Source: Pseudomonadota bacterium (GTDB lineage: Bacteria; Desulfobacterota; Desulfobacteria; Desulfobacterales; C00003060). Taken from it: 5,972 nt of DNA. The notes beneath the pieces are model-generated. The model was not told the DNA's origin, did no database searches, and worked only from the letters and a program-made list of their open reading frames with translations. The position numbers were made by a program, and so were the translations under genes. Where the stretch lies: the NCBI GenBank assembly GCA_015222985.1, contig JADFWI010000106.1:1-5972 (forward strand), given 5' to 3'. Every line of letters starts with the position of its first letter. Within the stretch, counting starts at the first letter, position 1. Positions 1 through 5,972 of the stretch are shown in pieces.

Positions 1-105
1 CTGAGTATAGGTATATTGGCAAGCCTTTTCACGGCTATCATAGTAGCAAGGCTGATTTTTGACTATCTTGTGTTCCAACGACGTATAACGCGGTTGAGTA
101 TCTAA
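1..105 (+). CDS. secD: Protein translocase subunit SecD, C-terminal end (partial)
   Basis: Only the last 34 codons are present, and the gene begins left of the window. Reading frame 1 gives a hydrophobic stretch (LSIGILASLFTAIIVARLIF) followed by a short basic tail ending in RITRLSI. This matches the last membrane helix and tail of SecD, whose E. coli version also ends in a basic stretch plus LSI. SecD pairs with SecF in the inner membrane, and together they use the proton gradient to complete export of preproteins through SecYEG. The TAA stop at 103-105 is followed directly by an in-frame TGA (106-108), giving a tandem stop. secF follows 61 bases later on the same strand, the usual secD-secF order. 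Identification is firm despite the short length because motif, tail and neighbour agree. Confidence 0.93.
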   Translation: MSIGILASLFTAIIVARLIFDYLVFQRRITRLSI

Positions 106-166
106 TGATTGACCGAACACCCCGGATTTTCGTTCAAAATTAGAAAAAGGAATTCACTATCTGCCA

Positions 167-1237
167 ATGCAACTAATAAAACCCGACATTAATATCGATT
201 TCATAGGACAACGAAAATTCGCCTTTGTGGGTTCACTGTTGTTGATTGCTGCCAGCATAATCTCCCTCATACTGAAAGGAGGACCCAGTTACGGGATCGA
301 TTTTGCAGGGGGCACCCTTATTCAGGTTCAGTTTTCACAGGCAATACCTCCGCAGGCAATCAAGGATGCCCTCAGAACCACGGATTTGGATATAACATCA
401 GTCCAGGGGTTCGGAGAAACAAAAGACAACGAATACTTGATTAGGGCAACCGGATCATCAACGGCTTTGGAAAGCCTTGCCCCCAAAATCACAAAGGTCC
501 TGAAGTCAGCATACCCGGAAAACGAGGCAGAAGTGCGTCGTGTGGAGATGGTAGGTCCCAAAGTGGGAAAAGACCTTCGTGAAAAGGCTTTGCTGGCCAT
601 GTTTTCCGCCATTCTTTTCATCATCGTTTACATCTCAGGACGGTTCGAACTGAAGTGGATGCTCAGTATCATCGTGGCATCGTGTCTGTTTTTTGCCCTT
701 TTCACACTGAAGAAATTCGACGTCAGCATTCCAACTCTTATTCTGATCGCAATATTGGTCACTTTGGGCTTGTGTTTCTACCTGAGGCTCCGATTTGCCA
801 CAGGCGCAATTGTTGCCTTGGTCCACGATGTCATGATCACTGTGGGGATTTTTTCCTTAATGAACAAGGACTTCACGCTCCCAATTATTGCGGCCCTGCT
901 CACCATTATAGGATATTCGCTCAATGACACGATCATCGTTTTTGACCGCATTCGCGAAAATACCCGAAAATATCATCGCCAACCATATGACCGCATTATT
1001 AACCGCAGCATCAACGAAACCTTGAGCCGCACTCTGCTGACATCGCTCACAACCCTTGTCGTTGTGGTTTCCCTCTTCGTGCTGGGAGGAGGCATCATTC
1101 ACGATTTTGCATTTGCCATGATTATCGGCATTATCGTGGGAACTTATTCCTCAGTTTACGTTGCAAGCCCGATTCTGCTTGTTTGGCAGCAAGTCACCAA
1201 AACATCAGCAGGCCGACTCAAGAAAAGGCGGCGATAA
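167..1237 (+). CDS. secF: Protein translocase subunit SecF, with extra membrane-helix pair
   Basis: SecF is the inner-membrane partner of SecD in proton-driven preprotein export. Visible in order: TM1 (about residues 18-36), the periplasmic domain opening with GIDFAGGT (43-50), TM2 (about 141-157), an unusual hydrophobic insert (about 161-210), then TM3 with the VALVHDV motif (215-222), TM4 with SLNDTIIVFDRIREN (251-265), TM5 and TM6, and a basic tail (KKRRR). D254 and R288 are 34 residues apart, like D213 and R247 of E. coli SecF, which are implicated in proton coupling; both are kept. The offset of 41 fits an insertion before D254. At 356 residues it is longer than most stand-alone SecF proteins (about 300-325). 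The chosen ATG has an AAAAAGG-type ribosome site about 15 bases upstream, a long spacing; an in-frame CTG at 161 would be better spaced, so the start could be two codons earlier. cpoB begins 12 bases after the stop. Confidence 0.96.
   Translation: MQLIKPDINIDFIGQRKFAFVGSLLLIAASIISLILKGGPSYGIDFAGGTLIQVQFSQAIPPQAIKDALRTTDLDITSVQGFGETKDNEYLIRATGSSTALESLAPKITKVLKSAYPENEAEVRRVEMVGPKVGKDLREKALLAMFSAILFIIVYISGRFELKWMLSIIVASCLFFALFTLKKFDVSIPTLILIAILVTLGLCFYLRLRFATGAIVALVHDVMITVGIFSLMNKDFTLPIIAALLTIIGYSLNDTIIVFDRIRENTRKYHRQPYDRIINRSINETLSRTLLTSLTTLVVVVSLFVLGGGIIHDFAFAMIIGIIVGTYSSVYVASPILLVWQQVTKTSAGRLKKRRR
647..796 (+). other. In-frame insertion in secF encoding two extra predicted membrane helices
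   Basis: Residues about 161-210 of SecF have no counterpart in the ordinary six-helix SecF plan, where the basic-aromatic RF after TM2 leads straight into the IVALVHDV helix. Here the first RF (159-160) is followed by a hydrophobic segment (163-180), a short charged loop (KKFD, 182-185), a second hydrophobic segment (188-206) and another RF (209-210), and only then by TM3. The repeated order of hydrophobic helix, RF, hydrophobic helix suggests that the TM2-TM3 pair was duplicated. Borders are approximate because no alignment could be run. Confidence 0.7.
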
Positions 1238-1249
1238 AAGGAGTATCAT

Positions 1250-2044
1250 ATGTACCGTCCATGTGCCCACCGCGGCTGGACAGGTGTTCTTGCAGCGTTC
1301 CTTCTTATTGCCCTGCCCGCCTGCACTTCATTCAAGGGCATGTTTCATCCTGAAGAAGACCCCAAGATGGCAGCGCTTCAACGAGAAATGCGCCAGATGA
1401 CAAATGCTAATGCAGCAACTCAAAAGACAATAGAAGACATCTTTGGCAGGCTTGATGTGCTCGAGACCAGATTCGACAACCTGGATGAGACTGTTGAAGG
1501 GCTATCAAACCGTCCCGAGCCTGCGCCGACCGTGCCGGATAAGGAACCTTCGTCATCCGAGATCGTCCAAAAACCGCAGGCAACTGAAAAAGCAGTTACA
1601 GAGCCTGCGCCCAAGAAGCCGACCTCCAAGGTAGTGATAAAAAAGGCCGCTGTATCTCCCAAACGCTCCCCTGAACGTGAGTATGAGAAAGCCCTTGCAG
1701 CTTACACACAGCATCGCTATGATGAGGCATTGGCTTTACTTAAGGGTTTTTTGCAGGATTATCCGGAACATCACCTTGCTGACAACGCACAGTACTGGGT
1801 TGGAGAAATTTACTATGACATCGAGAACTACCCCAACGCTATTCTTGCCTTTAAAGAGGTCGTGACGCATTACGGAGATGAGAACAAAGCCCCTGACGCA
1901 TTGCTTAAAATAGGTTATGCTTACGTGGCGTTGGACGATCCGAACAATGCTCGCATTTTTTTAAGAAGGGTCATCAAAAACTATCCTTTCAGCAAGGCAG
2001 AAACCAAGGCACGGGCCAAATTGAAAGAACTTGAAAACCTGTAA
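1250..2044 (+). CDS. cpoB: CpoB/YbgF-like TPR lipoprotein (Tol-Pal-associated cell division coordinator)
   Basis: A 264-residue exported protein with the CpoB (YbgF) layout. An N-terminal hydrophobic signal ends in a lipobox, LPAC, with Cys25 the likely lipidated residue. A heptad-like helical segment (about 36-86, such as FGRLDVLETRFDNLDETVEGL) probably forms the trimeric coiled coil. A Pro/Lys/Glu-rich linker (about 88-142) leads into three TPR-like repeats (about 143-175, 179-211, 216-248) with YWVGEIYYD and APDALLKIGYAYVAL, typical of the family. In E. coli, CpoB binds TolA and PBP1B and links outer-membrane constriction with septal wall synthesis. E. coli CpoB is a soluble periplasmic protein, whereas this one appears membrane-anchored. 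Thr at position +2 after the Cys would favour outer-membrane sorting under the E. coli Lol rule. A strong AAGGAG (1238-1243) lies 6 bases before the ATG, which supports the start. No tol-pal genes lie in the window. BamD is another TPR lipoprotein, but the coiled coil and repeat sequence fit CpoB better. Confidence 0.86.
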   Translation: MYRPCAHRGWTGVLAAFLLIALPACTSFKGMFHPEEDPKMAALQREMRQMTNANAATQKTIEDIFGRLDVLETRFDNLDETVEGLSNRPEPAPTVPDKEPSSSEIVQKPQATEKAVTEPAPKKPTSKVVIKKAAVSPKRSPEREYEKALAAYTQHRYDEALALLKGFLQDYPEHHLADNAQYWVGEIYYDIENYPNAILAFKEVVTHYGDENKAPDALLKIGYAYVALDDPNNARIFLRRVIKNYPFSKAETKARAKLKELENL

Positions 2045-3135
2045 TGGAATCGCTCAAATACTGGCTTGCACTAAAATCTGTCCCTGGCGTGGGCAACCGT
2101 CTCTTCCTGCAGCTCCTCAAGCATTTTGGAGAACCTGAAAGGGTTCTTAGTGCATCTAAAAAAGAACTCTTGAACGTTGAAGGAATTAACGAACGGCTGG
2201 CATCGGTAATTCCCCGCCACAGAGCTCCCAGGGACGTTGAAGATGACCTCGACCTTGTCCGCAAAAACGGTTTCAAAATCATCACCTTTTCGGATCCCGA
2301 CTACCCTGCCCTCCTGCGCCAGATACATGACCCGCCCCCAGTCCTCTATGTGTTTGGCACGCTTCGTCCGGACAGCCTCAATATAGCCATCGTTGGATCA
2401 CGAAATGCCACATCCTACGGTCGCACGACTACCGAACGTTTGAGCAGGGACTTGGTGGCCCGCGGATTTACCGTGATTAGCGGCATGGCCCGCGGTATTG
2501 ACTCTGCTGCCCACATAGGGGCGCTCGCTGCCAAGGGCGAGACGATTGCAGTTTTGGGGTGTGGCCTGGGAACGATCTATCCGGCTGAAAACAAGAAACT
2601 GTTCCACAGGATTAGCGAAAACGGGGCGGTTATTTCAGAGTTTCCCTTTCTCGCCGCTCCTGATGCCCATCATTTTCCGGCTCGAAACCGCATAATCAGC
2701 GGAATGTCCCTCGGGGCAGTCATTGTTGAGGCCACACACAAGAGCGGAAGCCTCATTACGGCCAGGCTGGCTGCAGAGCAGGGTCGGGAGGTTTTTGCCG
2801 TGCCGGGCAGTGTAACGTCATTTAAGAGTATTGGCACGCACAGCCTGATCAAGCAAGGAGCCAAACTCGTTGAGCACGTAAATGATATTATCGAAGAACT
2901 CAACATCGGCCTGGCAACGGCGCCCATGGAACCGAAAGAGCAACCAGCCATCAAACTGGCGCCTGAGGAGAAAATACTCCTAAATGAATTGAGTCCTTAT
3001 CCGATACATATTGACAGGCTGGTTCAACAGGTGTCGCTCTCTGCAGCAGAAGTGGCAAGCCTGCTGCTTCAACTGGAGTTGAAAGGCCTGGTGACGCAGA
3101 ATCCCGGCAAACTCTTTGCCAGGTCGGAACGCTGA
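2044..3135 (+). CDS. dprA: DNA processing protein DprA (Smf), RecA loader
   Basis: DprA binds incoming single-stranded DNA in the cytoplasm and loads RecA during natural transformation; it is also widespread in bacteria not known to be transformable. The 363 residues are a normal full length. An N-terminal helix-hairpin-helix/SAM-like part (about 1-65, with SVPGVGNRL) is followed by the Rossmann-fold core (about 75-285). The core carries the family motifs IVGSRNATSYG (116-126), ISGMARGID (145-153), LGCGLGTIYP (171-180), FPARNRIISGMS (211-222) and SGSLITARLA (234-243). A C-terminal winged-helix domain (about 305-357) follows. The ATG overlaps the cpoB TAA by one base (TAATG), and there is no clear ribosome site in front of it, so translation is probably coupled to cpoB. 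All core motifs look intact. topA follows after 67 bases. Confidence 0.96.
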   Translation: MESLKYWLALKSVPGVGNRLFLQLLKHFGEPERVLSASKKELLNVEGINERLASVIPRHRAPRDVEDDLDLVRKNGFKIITFSDPDYPALLRQIHDPPPVLYVFGTLRPDSLNIAIVGSRNATSYGRTTTERLSRDLVARGFTVISGMARGIDSAAHIGALAAKGETIAVLGCGLGTIYPAENKKLFHRISENGAVISEFPFLAAPDAHHFPARNRIISGMSLGAVIVEATHKSGSLITARLAAEQGREVFAVPGSVTSFKSIGTHSLIKQGAKLVEHVNDIIEELNIGLATAPMEPKEQPAIKLAPEEKILLNELSPYPIHIDRLVQQVSLSAAEVASLLLQLELKGLVTQNPGKLFARSER

Positions 3136-3190
3136 TTGGTTGGCCGGTTGAGTTTGTTAGCCAAATATCGGAAAACTGAAAAAGACAAAG

Positions 3191-3196
3191 AAAGGA
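3191..3196 (+). promoter_or_regulatory. Ribosome-binding site supporting a TTG start for topA
   Basis: AAAGGA lies 6 bases before the TTG at 3203-3205. The conserved TopA N-terminus (SKSLVIVESPTK) begins at the very next codon, so this site and the TTG define the start. No ATG or GTG in the frame would preserve that N-terminus with comparable spacing. Confidence 0.8.
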
Positions 3197-3202
3197 TCAC
3201 CG

Positions 3203-5491
3203 TTGAGCAAATCTCTAGTCATTGTTGAATCGCCCACAAAGATACGAACTCTCAGAAAATACCTCGGATCCGATTTTGATTTGGCAGCTACCGTGGGACA
3301 CATCAGGGATCTGCCCCAAAGGGAACTGGGTATCTCTGTGGAGGAAGGGTTCAAACCAGAATACACAACCATTAAGGGAAAAGAAAAAGTCATCCGTACC
3401 TTAAAACAGGCGGCCGGAAACCTCAAGGACGTATATCTGGCGGCTGACCCGGACCGCGAGGGTGAGGCCATAGCCTGGCATACGGCTGAGGTGCTCAAAA
3501 AGAAAGGACGCAGGTTTTACCGCGTCCTCTTTCACGAGCTCACGAAAAACGCCATCCGCGCCGCCATGTCCTCACCGCAGGAGCTTAACAACAACAAGTT
3601 CGAGTCCCAGCAGGCCAGGCGGATCCTGGATCGCCTCGTAGGTTATCAGATCTCTCCTGTCTTGTGGAAAAAGGTCCAACAGGGGTTGAGCGCGGGCCGC
3701 GTTCAGTCGGTTGCGGTTCGCATTATTTGTGAACGCGAAAGGGAAATACAAGCTTTTGAGCCGGAGGAGTACTGGAGCATCACCGCAGAGCTTGAAGGAG
3801 AAAACCCGCCACCCTTCTTGGCCAAACTCACCAAGAAAGAAAACAAGAAGCTTTCCATCCCCGATGAAAAGGCGGCTCGGTCAATCCTAGCGGACCTTAA
3901 AGGCACGATTTTTAGGGTAGAAAAGGTCGTCAAGAAAGCCCAGCAAAGAAAGCCCCTGCCCCCTTTTACTACCAGCAAGCTCCAGCAAGAGGCAATTCGA
4001 AAGCTCGGTTTTTCGGCCAGGAAAACCATGACGGTGGCCCAGCAGCTTTACGAGGGCCTCGAAATGGGCCCTGGAGAACCGGTCGGCCTTATTACCTACA
4101 TGCGAACAGACTCTACGCGTGTCGCCCAGGAAGCTATCGATGAAGCTCGACAGCTCATCCAGGAGGAGTTTGGCCAGGCGTACGTGCCGGAAAAACCCCA
4201 TGTGTTCAAGAACAAGAAGAAGGCCCAAGACGCCCATGAGGCCGTACGCCCCACATCGGTTTTTCGAAAACCCAAGGAGCTTGCGCAGTTCCTCTCCGAA
4301 GACCAACAAGCCCTTTACGAATTGATCTGGAAGCGTTTTGTGGCCTGCCAAATGAAACCGGCGATCCTTGACCAAACCTCGATCACTATTTCCGCAGGTC
4401 CCTACACCTTTCTGGCCTCCGGATCAGTGGTTCGCTTCCCCGGTTTCATGGCGCTATATATCTCTTCAAATGAAGGCCACAGCCAATCAAAAGACAAGGA
4501 AACGCTTCCACCCCTGACTGAGCAGACGGCACTGAAATGCCACAAGTTGGACCCCAAACAGCACTTTACCCAGCCACGGCCACGGTTTTCCGAGGCATCC
4601 CTTGTCAAGGAGCTGGAAGAAAACGGCATCGGGAGGCCCAGCACGTATGCAACCATCCTTTCCACTATCAGGGGCAAGGGATATGTGGACCTGGTCAAGG
4701 GTTATTTCCGACCCACGGAATTGGGTTTCATCGTAAACGATCTCTTGATAGAAGGCTTTCCGGATATCTTGAACGTCGATTTTACTGCCCAGTTGGAGGA
4801 TAGCCTGGACAAGATCGAAGAAGGAACAACAGACTCCACCACTGTGCTCCAGCAATTCTACAGTTCATTCAAAAAGGATTTAGAACGGGCAGAAAAGGAG
4901 ATGAGAAGCGTCAAGAGTGAGGGGTTGTCCGTTGCCTTGCGATGCCCTGAGTGTGACAAACCTCTTAAAATCAAGATGGGACGCAATGGTCCATTTCTCG
5001 GCTGTTCCGGGTATCCGGAATGTAGATTCACACAGAACTACACCCGTAATGAAAAGGGCCGGATCGAGGCAGTCCGTCCAGTCGTGGACCAGCCGACTGA
5101 CAAAGTGTGCGAAAAATGCGGAAGCCCAATGGTGCAAAAACAAGGGCGTTTTGGCCCCTTCCTTGCCTGCTCTGCTTATCCGGACTGCAAAAATACGATG
5201 TCTTTGAAAGAAAAAGGCATTTCACAAGCCGAGCGCACTGGCGTCAAGTGTCCGGAGAAAGGATGCTCTGGCGAGCTTGTCTCACGCCGATCAAGGCGTG
5301 GCAAGCCCTTTTACGGATGCAGCCGTTATCCTGCCTGCACGTTTGCCGTATGGGACAAACCCGTGCCCCAACCTTGTCCCAAATGCGGCGCCCCTTTTGT
5401 GGCGATGCGTACCACCAAGAGAGACGGGCCACACCTGAAGTGTTTTGACAAGAAATGCACGTATAAGGAGCCGATTGAAGATAGAAAGTAG
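3203..5491 (+). CDS. topA: DNA topoisomerase I (type IA), TopA
   Basis: TopA relaxes negatively supercoiled DNA by cutting one strand through a 5'-phosphotyrosine link. The 762-residue protein starts with the Toprim domain: VESPTK with E9, and ADPDREGE with D82, D84 and E86 for Mg2+ binding. The core clamp domains follow, including QQARRILDRLVGYQISPVLW (136-155) and LSAGRVQSVAVR (162-173). The active-site motif ITYMRTDSTRV puts the catalytic tyrosine at Y299 with R301 beside it (Y319 and R321 in E. coli). HEAVRPT (345-351) and ENGIGRPSTYATI (473-485) complete the core. The C-terminal tail carries four four-cysteine zinc ribbons: C581/584/601/607, C636/639/656/662, C683/688/706/712 and C725/728/747/752. 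All catalytic and zinc ligands appear present. The start is TTG with a good ribosome site. It lies 67 bases after dprA, a pairing common in bacteria, and no strong promoter is visible in the gap, so read-through from dprA is plausible. Confidence 0.97.
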   Translation: MSKSLVIVESPTKIRTLRKYLGSDFDLAATVGHIRDLPQRELGISVEEGFKPEYTTIKGKEKVIRTLKQAAGNLKDVYLAADPDREGEAIAWHTAEVLKKKGRRFYRVLFHELTKNAIRAAMSSPQELNNNKFESQQARRILDRLVGYQISPVLWKKVQQGLSAGRVQSVAVRIICEREREIQAFEPEEYWSITAELEGENPPPFLAKLTKKENKKLSIPDEKAARSILADLKGTIFRVEKVVKKAQQRKPLPPFTTSKLQQEAIRKLGFSARKTMTVAQQLYEGLEMGPGEPVGLITYMRTDSTRVAQEAIDEARQLIQEEFGQAYVPEKPHVFKNKKKAQDAHEAVRPTSVFRKPKELAQFLSEDQQALYELIWKRFVACQMKPAILDQTSITISAGPYTFLASGSVVRFPGFMALYISSNEGHSQSKDKETLPPLTEQTALKCHKLDPKQHFTQPRPRFSEASLVKELEENGIGRPSTYATILSTIRGKGYVDLVKGYFRPTELGFIVNDLLIEGFPDILNVDFTAQLEDSLDKIEEGTTDSTTVLQQFYSSFKKDLERAEKEMRSVKSEGLSVALRCPECDKPLKIKMGRNGPFLGCSGYPECRFTQNYTRNEKGRIEAVRPVVDQPTDKVCEKCGSPMVQKQGRFGPFLACSAYPDCKNTMSLKEKGISQAERTGVKCPEKGCSGELVSRRSRRGKPFYGCSRYPACTFAVWDKPVPQPCPKCGAPFVAMRTTKRDGPHLKCFDKKCTYKEPIEDRK
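4943..5464 (+). other. Four tandem zinc-ribbon modules in the TopA C-terminus
   Basis: The tail of TopA holds four repeated units of the topoisomerase zinc-ribbon type. The first two share C-x2-C, a GRxGPFLxCSxYP core and C-x5-C. The third has C-x4-C and a GKPFYGCSRYPAC core. The fourth has C-x2-C, a longer middle (RDGPHLKCF) and C-x4-C. These modules bind single-stranded DNA, and in E. coli the tail also contacts RNA polymerase. E. coli TopA has three intact zinc sites followed by cysteine-free ribbons; here all four keep four cysteines. Confidence 0.88.
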
Positions 5492-5536
5492 TCTTCTCCC
5501 TGCCCGTCAATCTTGAACGCCTTGTTCTGTTTCCAC

Positions 5537-5833
5537 CTATGACCTTGGAGTTAGTGAACCATTCAGATACTTATGCACAATACTGGAAATAAGTGTTTGA
5601 TATGGTATGCCTTCTTCAATAGCCTTAATCTGAATTTGATGATAATCCTTCTGCGTCAGACGGAGATTTATGCGCTTATCTTTTCTCAGGGTGTTTCGAG
5701 CTGCTGCCATGGCCTTCTTTTTTTCCTGGTCGATATTTTTAACAGGGCGCCACTCGTCTCGTTCGATTGATTCCATCAACTCTTTTTCTTCTTTATCAAT
5801 CGGTTCAAATGCCTTTTTTCTAATTTTTTTCAT
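5537..5833 (-). CDS. CopG/BrnA-like ribbon-helix-helix antitoxin
   Basis: A 98-residue, strongly charged protein matching the type II antitoxin group often called CopG antitoxin (COG5304/PF12441-like, assigned from memory of the motif). The N-terminal half (1-50) has the family pattern of a DKEEKELMESIERDEW segment and a VKNI stretch leading to AARNTLRKDKR; in this group it is thought to wrap the toxin. The C-terminal half is a ribbon-helix-helix DNA-binding fold: strand RINLRLT (54-60), helix 61-75, turn GIPYQT (75-80) and helix 78-92. Such antitoxins neutralise a small RNase toxin (BrnT- or RelE-like) and repress their own promoter. The ATG is preceded by a purine-rich AAAGGGGGA (complement of 5837-5845), a credible ribosome site. 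GC content is about 39% by hand count, against roughly 50% or more in topA. The gene converges on topA, 45 bases apart. No toxin gene adjoins it on the downstream side, and none is recognisable in the 139 bases upstream, so it may be an orphan. Confidence 0.82.
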   Translation of the reverse strand: MKKIRKKAFEPIDKEEKELMESIERDEWRPVKNIDQEKKKAMAAARNTLRKDKRINLRLTQKDYHQIQIKAIEEGIPYQTLISSIVHKYLNGSLTPRS

Positions 5834-5845
5834 TATTCCCCCTTT

Positions 5846-5875
5846 AAGCCGTAGTGTTTTGTATATTTTCGGCTT
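5846..5875. repeat. 6-bp inverted repeat in the antitoxin leader
   Basis: AAGCCG at 5846-5851 is matched by CGGCTT at 5870-5875, a perfect 6-bp inverted repeat with an 18-base AT-rich spacer. It lies directly upstream of the antitoxin ribosome-binding site. It could be an operator half-site pair for a dimeric ribbon-helix-helix protein or a weak leader hairpin. The long loop makes a stable hairpin unlikely, and a chance match of this size is possible. Confidence 0.4.
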
Positions 5876-5922
5876 GGAAAGGCTGTTCTAAGAAAAATTT
5901 CATTATCGTTTTCCACAAGGGG

Positions 5923-5944
5923 AATATGTGGGGGATATGTGGGG
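5923..5944. repeat. Tandem 11-bp direct repeat upstream of the antitoxin gene
   Basis: AATATGTGGGG (5923-5933) is followed at once by GATATGTGGGG (5934-5944); ten of eleven bases are identical. The 11-base period is about one helical turn, so both copies face the same side of the DNA. The repeat lies about 90-110 bases upstream of the antitoxin ATG. It may be a protein-binding operator or part of a dispersed repeat that extends past the window edge. A CCACA at 5913-5917 is complementary to the TGTGG within the first copy. Confidence 0.5.
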
Positions 5945-5972
5945 ACGGGCATAAATATATAATTAGCTTGAC

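Noticed and set aside
109..140. TTGACC with CAAAAT as a possible promoter before secF
   Set aside because: The spacing is 20 bases and the -10 match is poor. secF is better explained by read-through from secD.
3140..3175. Possible promoter (TTGGCC, 17 bases, AAATAT) or a TTGGC/GCCAA hairpin between dprA and topA
   Set aside because: The -10 element matches at only three of six positions, and the hairpin has a 5-bp stem with a long loop and no T-run. Neither is supportable.
3887..4375. Long - strand open frame (162 codons) inside topA
   Set aside because: It lies antisense to the conserved active-site region of topA, has no recognisable motif or ribosome site, and is best explained as a shadow of topA codon usage.
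5492..5536. Terminator between convergent topA and the antitoxin gene
   Set aside because: I found no GC-rich inverted repeat followed by a T-run on either strand in these 45 bases.
5909..5917. TTTTCCACA, one mismatch from a DnaA box
   Set aside because: It is a single site without a cluster of boxes, and no origin-associated gene is nearby. A one-mismatch nonamer is common by chance.
5844..5972. Open reading frame on the - strand running from the window edge to a TAA just before the antitoxin gene (with an internal ATG giving 19 residues)
   Set aside because: The translation is proline/histidine-rich, runs through the tandem repeat and resembles no known toxin. The internal ATG lacks a good ribosome site.

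Overview
The window reads as a compact housekeeping cluster from a Gram-negative bacterium, most likely a member of Desulfobacterota (the former Deltaproteobacteria). That placement is an inference. It rests on overall protein resemblance, the gene order secD-secF-cpoB-dprA-topA, moderate GC of roughly 50% in the core genes, and a lipoprotein form of CpoB. No 16S or other decisive marker is present.

Layout: bases 1-2044 encode envelope functions on the + strand. They hold the last 34 codons of secD, a complete secF (356 codons) and a complete cpoB/ybgF-like TPR lipoprotein (264 codons). Bases 2044-5491 encode DNA-handling proteins on the same strand. These are dprA (363 codons), which overlaps the cpoB stop codon by one base, and topA (762 codons), which uses a TTG start behind a good ribosome-binding site. 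From 5537 to the right edge the character changes. A low-GC (about 39% by hand count) CopG/ribbon-helix-helix antitoxin gene lies on the - strand, convergent with topA. Upstream of it is a short AT-rich leader carrying an inverted repeat and a tandem 11-bp repeat.

How the genes work together: SecD and SecF form the membrane complex that uses proton motive force to help pull proteins through SecYEG. CpoB is an exported envelope protein linked to Tol-Pal and cell-wall synthesis during division. DprA loads RecA onto incoming single-stranded DNA. TopA relaxes negative supercoils. The last two share an operon-like arrangement with the first three but no obvious pathway.

The most notable feature is in SecF. 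It carries about 50 extra residues, predicted to form two additional membrane helices between the normal TM2 and TM3, and these look like an internal duplication of that helix pair. The second point of interest is the antitoxin, which has no toxin gene in the position directly upstream where one would be expected. I found no convincing new multi-gene system, RNA gene, CRISPR array or insertion sequence in this window.
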